Assembly: GCA_946482165.1 (NCBI GenBank)
Contig: CAMLQS010000066.1
Location: 1-17,933 of the forward strand
Reading direction: 5' to 3'
Length of the DNA stretch: 17,933 nucleotides
DNA from: an uncultured Verrucomicrobiota bacterium
GTDB taxonomy: Bacteria > Verrucomicrobiota > Verrucomicrobiae > Opitutales > Opitutaceae
A model generated the notes under the pieces. It did not search any database. It saw only the letters and a program-made list of their open reading frames with translations, and was not told the DNA's origin. The translations under genes were made by a program, and so were the position numbers. Below are positions 13,895 to 17,933 of the stretch, piece by piece (positions within the stretch are counted from its first letter, which is position 1; each line of letters starts with the position of its first letter).

Positions 13895-15520
13895 TTAACC
13901 GCGCCGACGGCGGGCGGCGGCGAGGGCGAGCATGCCGAAGCCGGCGAGCGCGGCGCAGGCGGACGGTTCGGGAACGGTGGAGACGTTCAGGTAGATGTCG
14001 TTGCCGACGAGGAAGAGTTGGGAGCTGGAATAGCCGCCCAGGCCGGAGCCGATGACGAGGCCGCCGGTGATGGCGGTGCCGCTGACGGATGCGCCGGTGA
14101 AGCCGCCGCCGAGGGTCAGGCCGACGTATCCCGTGGAGGAGTTGACGTTGGCGTCGCCTTCGAAGAGCAGGTAGTCGCCGGTGGCGAGGCTGCCGCCGGT
14201 GACGTCGGTGAAGTTGATTGTGGTGTTGTTGAAGAACACCTCGGAGGCGAGCGAGGCGCTCCCGGTGATGGCGATCTTGTCGGCGGTCACGCCGGCGCCG
14301 AGGTCGAAGGCGCCGAGGCCGCCGGAGGAGAAGATGAGGACGGAGCGGGCGGAGGCGGTGTTGTCCAGCGTGAGGGTGCCGACGCCGCCGTCGCCGGGCG
14401 AGAGGGTGCCTCCGGAGGCGATGTTGATCATGACGCCGCCGCCGGCGGTGTCGTAGGGCTTGATCGTGCCGGTGCCGCCGAGCGTGCCGCCGGAGTTCAC
14501 CACGTAGTCGCCGCGGGTGGCGACGAAGGCGAGATTGCCCGAGCCCGAGGTGTCGGCGTTGTGGGTGCCGTTTATCAGGAGGGTGCCGCCGTTGATGGTG
14601 GTGGTGCCGGTGGCGAGGCTGGCTCCGGAAAATTTCTGGGTGCCCGAGCCGGTTTTGGTGATGTCGAAGCGGCTGTTTTGGTTGCCCGAGGTGGTGGTGA
14701 AGGCGTCGCCGCCGAGAGTGCCGGTGAAGTTGTAGATGTCGGCGCCGGTGGTGCCGTTGCCGAGAGTGAGCAGTCCGTCGGCGTTGGCGTTGTCGCTGGT
14801 GCCGACCATGCTGGCGGCGTTGCCGCCGCTCAGGCCTTTGATCGATTGGTTGCGGGAGATGGTGGCCTGGTTGAGCAGGGCGCGCACTTGCACGCCATCG
14901 CCGATCTCGATCTCGGCGGCGCCGGGCAGGACGTTGGTGTTTTCCGTCTGAAAACGGCCCGACACGAGGGTGACCTTTCCGGTCTGGTTGCTCCAGTTGA
15001 CGTTGGTGCTGATGCGCACGGGGTTGGTTGTGCCGGTGATGCTGATGCGCAGGTTATCGTCGCCGATGATGTTGAGCGTTCCGGCGTTGCCGAATTGCAG
15101 GGGAATGCCGGCGTTGGTCGAGACGTTGATCTCGGAGATACCGTCGCTGTCGTCGAAGGTCAGATTGGCCGTGCCGGCCGTGCCGGCTTGCAGCGTGAGC
15201 TGCGAACTTGGCGTGGTATCGGTGTAGTTGATCGCACCCAGCGTCATGCTGGTGGAGCCGCCGCCGAGGCCGAAGTTCACCTGGACGGTGCTGGTGTAGT
15301 TGTTGCTGATGGTGGCGATCGCGCCGGTGCCGTCGGGGACGATGCCTCCGGTCCAGTTGGCGGTGTTGGACCAGTTGAAGGCGCCGCCGACGTAAGTGAT
15401 GATGGCGCTGCCATCGGCGGCATACGCGGCGGGCACGAGGGGCAGGGCGAGGACGAAGGCGGCGAAAGACGGAAGGCGGCCGATGGACGGCGAAGCGGAA
15501 GAATTTATGGAAGTGGACAT
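13895..15520 (-). CDS. PEP-CTERM protein with autotransporter-associated beta-strand repeats
   Basis: This 541-residue secreted protein has a Sec signal peptide (hydrophobic FAAFVLALPLVPAAYA, cleavage near residue 34). A long Gly/Thr/Asn/Ser-rich body follows, with beta-helix repeats such as LTKTG-like ITKTGSGTQKFSGAS, TTTINGGTLLINGTHN, YVVNSGGTLGGTGTI and NIASGGTLSPGDGGVGTLTL. These match the autotransporter-associated beta-strand repeat. The C-terminus carries a PEP-CTERM sorting signal: VPEPSACAA, a hydrophobic stretch, then a terminal RRRRG. Such proteins are sorted by exosortase and usually become surface or exopolysaccharide-matrix associated. There is no autotransporter barrel, so the repeat name does not mean self-export. 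The start ATG 15520 lacks a Shine-Dalgarno; an AT-rich promoter-like stretch lies just upstream. No exosortase gene is in the window. Confidence 0.92.
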   Translation of the reverse strand: MSTSINSSASPSIGRLPSFAAFVLALPLVPAAYAADGSAIITYVGGAFNWSNTANWTGGIVPDGTGAIATISNNYTSTVQVNFGLGGGSTSMTLGAINYTDTTPSSQLTLQAGTAGTANLTFDDSDGISEINVSTNAGIPLQFGNAGTLNIIGDDNLRISITGTTNPVRISTNVNWSNQTGKVTLVSGRFQTENTNVLPGAAEIEIGDGVQVRALLNQATISRNQSIKGLSGGNAASMVGTSDNANADGLLTLGNGTTGADIYNFTGTLGGDAFTTTSGNQNSRFDITKTGSGTQKFSGASLATGTTTINGGTLLINGTHNADTSGSGNLAFVATRGDYVVNSGGTLGGTGTIKPYDTAGGGVMINIASGGTLSPGDGGVGTLTLDNTASARSVLIFSSGGLGAFDLGAGVTADKIAITGSASLASEVFFNNTTINFTDVTGGSLATGDYLLFEGDANVNSSTGYVGLTLGGGFTGASVSGTAITGGLVIGSGLGGYSSSQLFLVGNDIYLNVSTVPEPSACAALAGFGMLALAAARRRRG

Positions 15521-15546
15521 CGGGGGACGGGTAGAGAGCTGTGATA

Positions 15547-15581
15547 ATTAGATGTATTAGAATGATTTATTGGGGTGTTAA
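15547..15581 (-). promoter_or_regulatory. Possible promoter of the PEP-CTERM gene
   Basis: On the minus strand TTAACA (15581-15576) and TAATAC (15559-15554) are 16 bases apart, the second about 33 bases before the start codon. The region 15541-15600 is the most AT-rich stretch in an otherwise GC-rich window. The -35 box matches the sigma-70 consensus at five of six positions but the -10 box at only three, so the assignment is weak. Confidence 0.3.
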
Positions 15582-15900
15582 ATTTCGGTAAGTCGGATGG
15601 GCATTACCTCACTTATGAAAGTAATACACCCTACGCGCGGGGGCTTTTGGGCGCCCGGTCGCGCGGTGGGCGTCGGTCGAAAGGACCTTGCGCGATGGGT
15701 TGGCGAAATTTTGGAGCGTTTCTCATTCAAGGGCTTGCCGAATGTCGCGCGCCCGGGCAGGAGATCCTCCATGCCCTTTCCGCGGGTGCGTTTCGCGACG
15801 ATGTGCCGGTTTTTCCGGACTGGTCTATGGCTTCGGCCGCTGGTTGCGCGAGACGTTCATCCGGTGCGGCAAACGCGGGGGCGCTACCTTTTTATTCTCC
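15582..15900. other. Non-coding interval between divergent genes
   Basis: About 320 bases before the start at 15901. Two overlapping short plus-strand frames cross it (15575-15904 and 15597-15923), but neither has a recognisable domain, both run into the next gene, and the composition looks non-coding. An ATTAC...GTAAT inverted repeat lies near 15603-15630. T-rich sequence (CTACCTTTTTATTCTCC) directly precedes ATG 15901; no clear promoter pair could be fixed. Confidence 0.4.
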
Positions 15901-17933
15901 ATGAAGCTTCGAGATCCTTCTGAAGTGCCTGTGGTGGTCGGCGGGGGGAGTGGCGGCACCATCCCGCCTTTTGTCGGCACGGTGACGGCGGATCAGGCGA
16001 CTCTCCTCGCGACGGTGAGCCTGCGCCTCTCGGCTGCGTGCAAGGTCGCGAGCTACTGTCCGGGGCATCTGGTGGTCAAGCAGGTGCCGGGGCGGGCCTA
16101 TCTCAATCTGTCGGATTTTCAGTGGGAGGCTTTGCGCGGCTTCGGCGAGCTGGGGCTCACGGTGCCGCAGGTGTTGTTCAAGCTGATCTCCGACCGGCGC
16201 TGCCCGCCGCTACGCGAGTTTTACGAGGTGGTGGTGAAGGCGGTGGACGCGGGGATACTGGAGCCCTCGGGCGGCGGCGCCGCCGGGCCGGCGCTCGAGC
16301 CGGCGGCGGAGTGGGAGCGGTCCGTGTCGCCGGCGTGGATTCCGCGCCTGATCTTGTTTTCCGCGCTGTCGGCCCTGGCGGGGTTGGTGATGTATCCGTT
16401 CGAGCTTCCGGGCTCGGCGTGGCAACTCGTCGCGGGCTGGCTGTTGGTCTGCGTGACGCAGAGTCTCGGCTATGCGCTGGCGGCCTGCGTGGCGCGCCAT
16501 TGCGGGGCGGAGGTCTATCGTCCGCGCTTCGTGTGGAAAACGCTGTTTCCGCATTTCGGGGTCGATCTGGGTGACGCGATCATGGGCGGGCGCGAGGCGG
16601 AGTTCATGGTGGCGACGGCGCGGCTGGCGCCGAGTTTCGCGGCCTTGGGCATCGTGCCTTTTTTCGATCCGGGCATCTCGCTGCTGCTTGTCTGCGAACT
16701 TTTGTTCAACCTCTCGCCTTTCTGGTGGTCGCCCGGGTTGATGCTCGCCCACGCCCGGTATTCCACGCCGCGCCTGGATGCGTTCAGGCGTTTTCGTTTC
16801 GAGCCGAATCGCGTGATCTGGGTGGCGCTGCGGTTGCGTTTGAAGGGCACGGACACGCGATTCCTGCGCATCCACGCGGCGCTGGCGGCAGGGTGGCTGG
16901 GAATGCTTTTGCTCACCGGGTCGCTCTTGCTGCGGGCCAACGCGCTTGAGTTGTGGTCCGCCTATCTGGCGGCGGGCGGGCTGCATTTCACCGCCCTGGC
17001 GCTGCTCGGCTTGCTCGGCCTGATGGTCGCGGGGGGGCTGGGCGCGCTGGCGTGGCTGGGCTTGCGGGTCGGTGCGCGACGCTACTCGAAATGGCGGGAG
17101 CGGCGGCGGCGGCCGGCAAACCGTGAACTCACGCGGGAGACGATGGGGGAGGCGCTTTCGCGTTCGTTGTTGTTCCAATCTCTGGCGCCGGAGGATCGCG
17201 AGGCGTTGATCGACCATCTGCACGCGGAGGAGCATGGGGCGCGTTCGCTCGTGGTGCGCGAGGGCGATCCGGGGGAGCGGCTTTACCTCGTGATGAGCGG
17301 GCAGGTGGAGGTGTTGCGCAACCTGCCCTCGGGCCGGATGGAGTCGGTGGCCCGGCTCGAGCCGGGGGACGTTTTCGGCGAGATCGCGCTTTTGGAAACG
17401 GGCCGTCGCACGCGCACGGTGCGGACGCGTTCGCGGGCGGTGTTTCTCACGCTGGATCGCGACGCGTTTCAGAATCTCGTGCTCACCAAGCTCTCGAAAC
17501 GCGAGGTGCTCGATATCATCCAGAAGGTGGCGTTCCTGCACCGGGTGCCGCTCTCGGCCAATTGGAGCCCTTATGCGATGTTTTCCTTCGCGCGACGGTG
17601 CGCCTTCCAGACCTGCGCGGAGAACGATGTCCTGATCGAGGAGAACCAGGACAACCAATTCTTTTTCGTGTTGTATGAGGGCGTGCTGGCGGTGTGCAAA
17701 AACGGCCGGGAGATCGCTCGGTTGCACGCGGGAGATTTTTTCGGGGAGATCGGCGCCCTGCAAAACAGCGTGGCGTCGGCGACGATCCGCGCGGTGGGGC
17801 CGGCGAAGTGCCTGGTGATGTCGAAGCGCGAGTTTTTGCAGTTCCTCGTTAACGATTTTTGCATCGGCCTGCAATTCGAGGCGATCAGCTCGAAGCGTCT
17901 CGGGCATCCGTTGTTTCCGCTGCCGGAGAGCGC
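15901..17933 (+). CDS. Membrane protein: PqqD-like domain, degenerate M50-like core and two cNMP-binding-like domains (3' end missing)
   Basis: I translated this frame by hand; it is open from ATG 15901 to the right edge (677 codons). Residues about 47-120 resemble a PqqD-like winged helix (GRAYLNLSDFQW). Residues about 145-390 hold five to seven membrane segments. Their layout recalls PqqD-M50 putative peptide zinc metalloproteases: ALAACVARHCGAEV (192-205) stands where HExxHA..G would be, FPHFGVDLGD (about 216-225) where PxxYxDxxD would be, and NLSPFWWSPG (270-279) where NLNPxxxxDG would be. The zinc ligands HExxH and the late Asp are absent, so proteolysis is unlikely. Two cNMP-binding-like domains follow: about 425-530, with FGEIALLETGRRTRTV (492-507), and about 550-650, with FGEIGALQNSVASATI (614-629), which lacks the phosphate-binding Arg. 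A signal-responsive membrane protein is the inference. The M50 link is by pattern and moderate in strength; the cNMP domains are firm. Confidence 0.75.
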   Translation, partial: MKLRDPSEVPVVVGGGSGGTIPPFVGTVTADQATLLATVSLRLSAACKVASYCPGHLVVKQVPGRAYLNLSDFQWEALRGFGELGLTVPQVLFKLISDRRCPPLREFYEVVVKAVDAGILEPSGGGAAGPALEPAAEWERSVSPAWIPRLILFSALSALAGLVMYPFELPGSAWQLVAGWLLVCVTQSLGYALAACVARHCGAEVYRPRFVWKTLFPHFGVDLGDAIMGGREAEFMVATARLAPSFAALGIVPFFDPGISLLLVCELLFNLSPFWWSPGLMLAHARYSTPRLDAFRRFRFEPNRVIWVALRLRLKGTDTRFLRIHAALAAGWLGMLLLTGSLLLRANALELWSAYLAAGGLHFTALALLGLLGLMVAGGLGALAWLGLRVGARRYSKWRERRRRPANRELTRETMGEALSRSLLFQSLAPEDREALIDHLHAEEHGARSLVVREGDPGERLYLVMSGQVEVLRNLPSGRMESVARLEPGDVFGEIALLETGRRTRTVRTRSRAVFLTLDRDAFQNLVLTKLSKREVLDIIQKVAFLHRVPLSANWSPYAMFSFARRCAFQTCAENDVLIEENQDNQFFFVLYEGVLAVCKNGREIARLHAGDFFGEIGALQNSVASATIRAVGPAKCLVMSKREFLQFLVNDFCIGLQFEAISSKRLGHPLFPLPES

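Noticed and set aside
13733..15544. 603-residue open frame antisense to the PEP-CTERM gene
   Set aside because: It runs through the multi-hairpin element and mirrors the Gly/Thr-rich repeats as a Gly/Ala/Val/Asp string; no recognisable domain.
15575..15904. 109-residue plus-strand frame before the cNMP gene
   Set aside because: No domain, overlaps the next gene's start, and competes with another frame of similar length; composition looks non-coding.
16210..17907. 565-residue open frame antisense to the cNMP-domain gene
   Set aside because: Arg/Gln/Pro/His-rich shadow of a GC-rich frame; the plus strand encodes clear cNMP-binding domains.
1..17933. CRISPR array, integrase, transposase, toxin-antitoxin or phage genes
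   Set aside because: No regularly spaced direct repeats and no frame with such domains was found; repeats here are short intergenic inverted elements only.

Overview
The window reads as chromosomal DNA from a GC-rich Gram-negative bacterium. The best fit is the Verrucomicrobiota, probably an Opitutales/Opitutaceae-like lineage. Reasons: a PEP-CTERM protein built of autotransporter-type beta-strand repeats, a GAF-GspE/PilB ATPase, a zwf-opcA pair, and several families of short intergenic inverted repeats. This placement comes from gene content only and no rRNA is present. Almost no start codon has a recognisable Shine-Dalgarno sequence.

Layout, left to right. (1) 1-1472 (-): 5' part of a GAF-domain GspE/PilB secretion or pilus ATPase, cut by the left edge inside its Walker A motif. 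It diverges from yraN (1553-2119, +), a UPF0102 nuclease-fold protein. (2) 2243-4907 (+): zwf (glucose-6-phosphate dehydrogenase) and opcA (its assembly factor), separated by a hairpin and an inverted repeat whose arms are tandem 7-mers. (3) 5015-7170 (-): three envelope proteins. These are a secreted helical protein, a 55-residue lipoprotein, and a membrane-anchored coiled-coil protein with a small beta domain; a clear terminator lies at 6131-6169. (4) 7339-8916 (-): pgi with its own terminator. Zwf, OpcA and Pgi share the glucose-6-phosphate node. (5) 9075-11653 (-): a DUF420 membrane protein, ctaB (heme O synthase) and ctaA (heme A synthase). ctaA and ctaB overlap by ATGA, and a second inverted repeat separates ctaB from the DUF420 gene. 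(6) 11740-13711 (+): divergent from ctaA, a CusF-SCO fusion lipoprotein and a membrane-anchored protein with two HxHP modules. Together with (5) this forms a heme A and copper-delivery block for cytochrome c oxidase; no oxidase subunit gene is in view. (7) 13780-13890: a compact DNA element with a 14-bp outer stem enclosing three hairpins, in the gap between convergent genes. (8) 13895-15520 (-): the PEP-CTERM beta-strand-repeat protein. (9) 15901-17933 (+, cut by the right edge): a large membrane protein with a PqqD-like N-terminus, a membrane core resembling M50-type peptide metalloproteases but lacking HExxH, and two cyclic-nucleotide-binding-like domains.

The items most worth a second look are the pseudo-protease/double cNMP protein, the multi-hairpin element, the duplicated HxHP protein beside the CusF-SCO gene, and the three different intergenic repeat types, one of which appears to supply a start codon and a ribosome-binding-like sequence.
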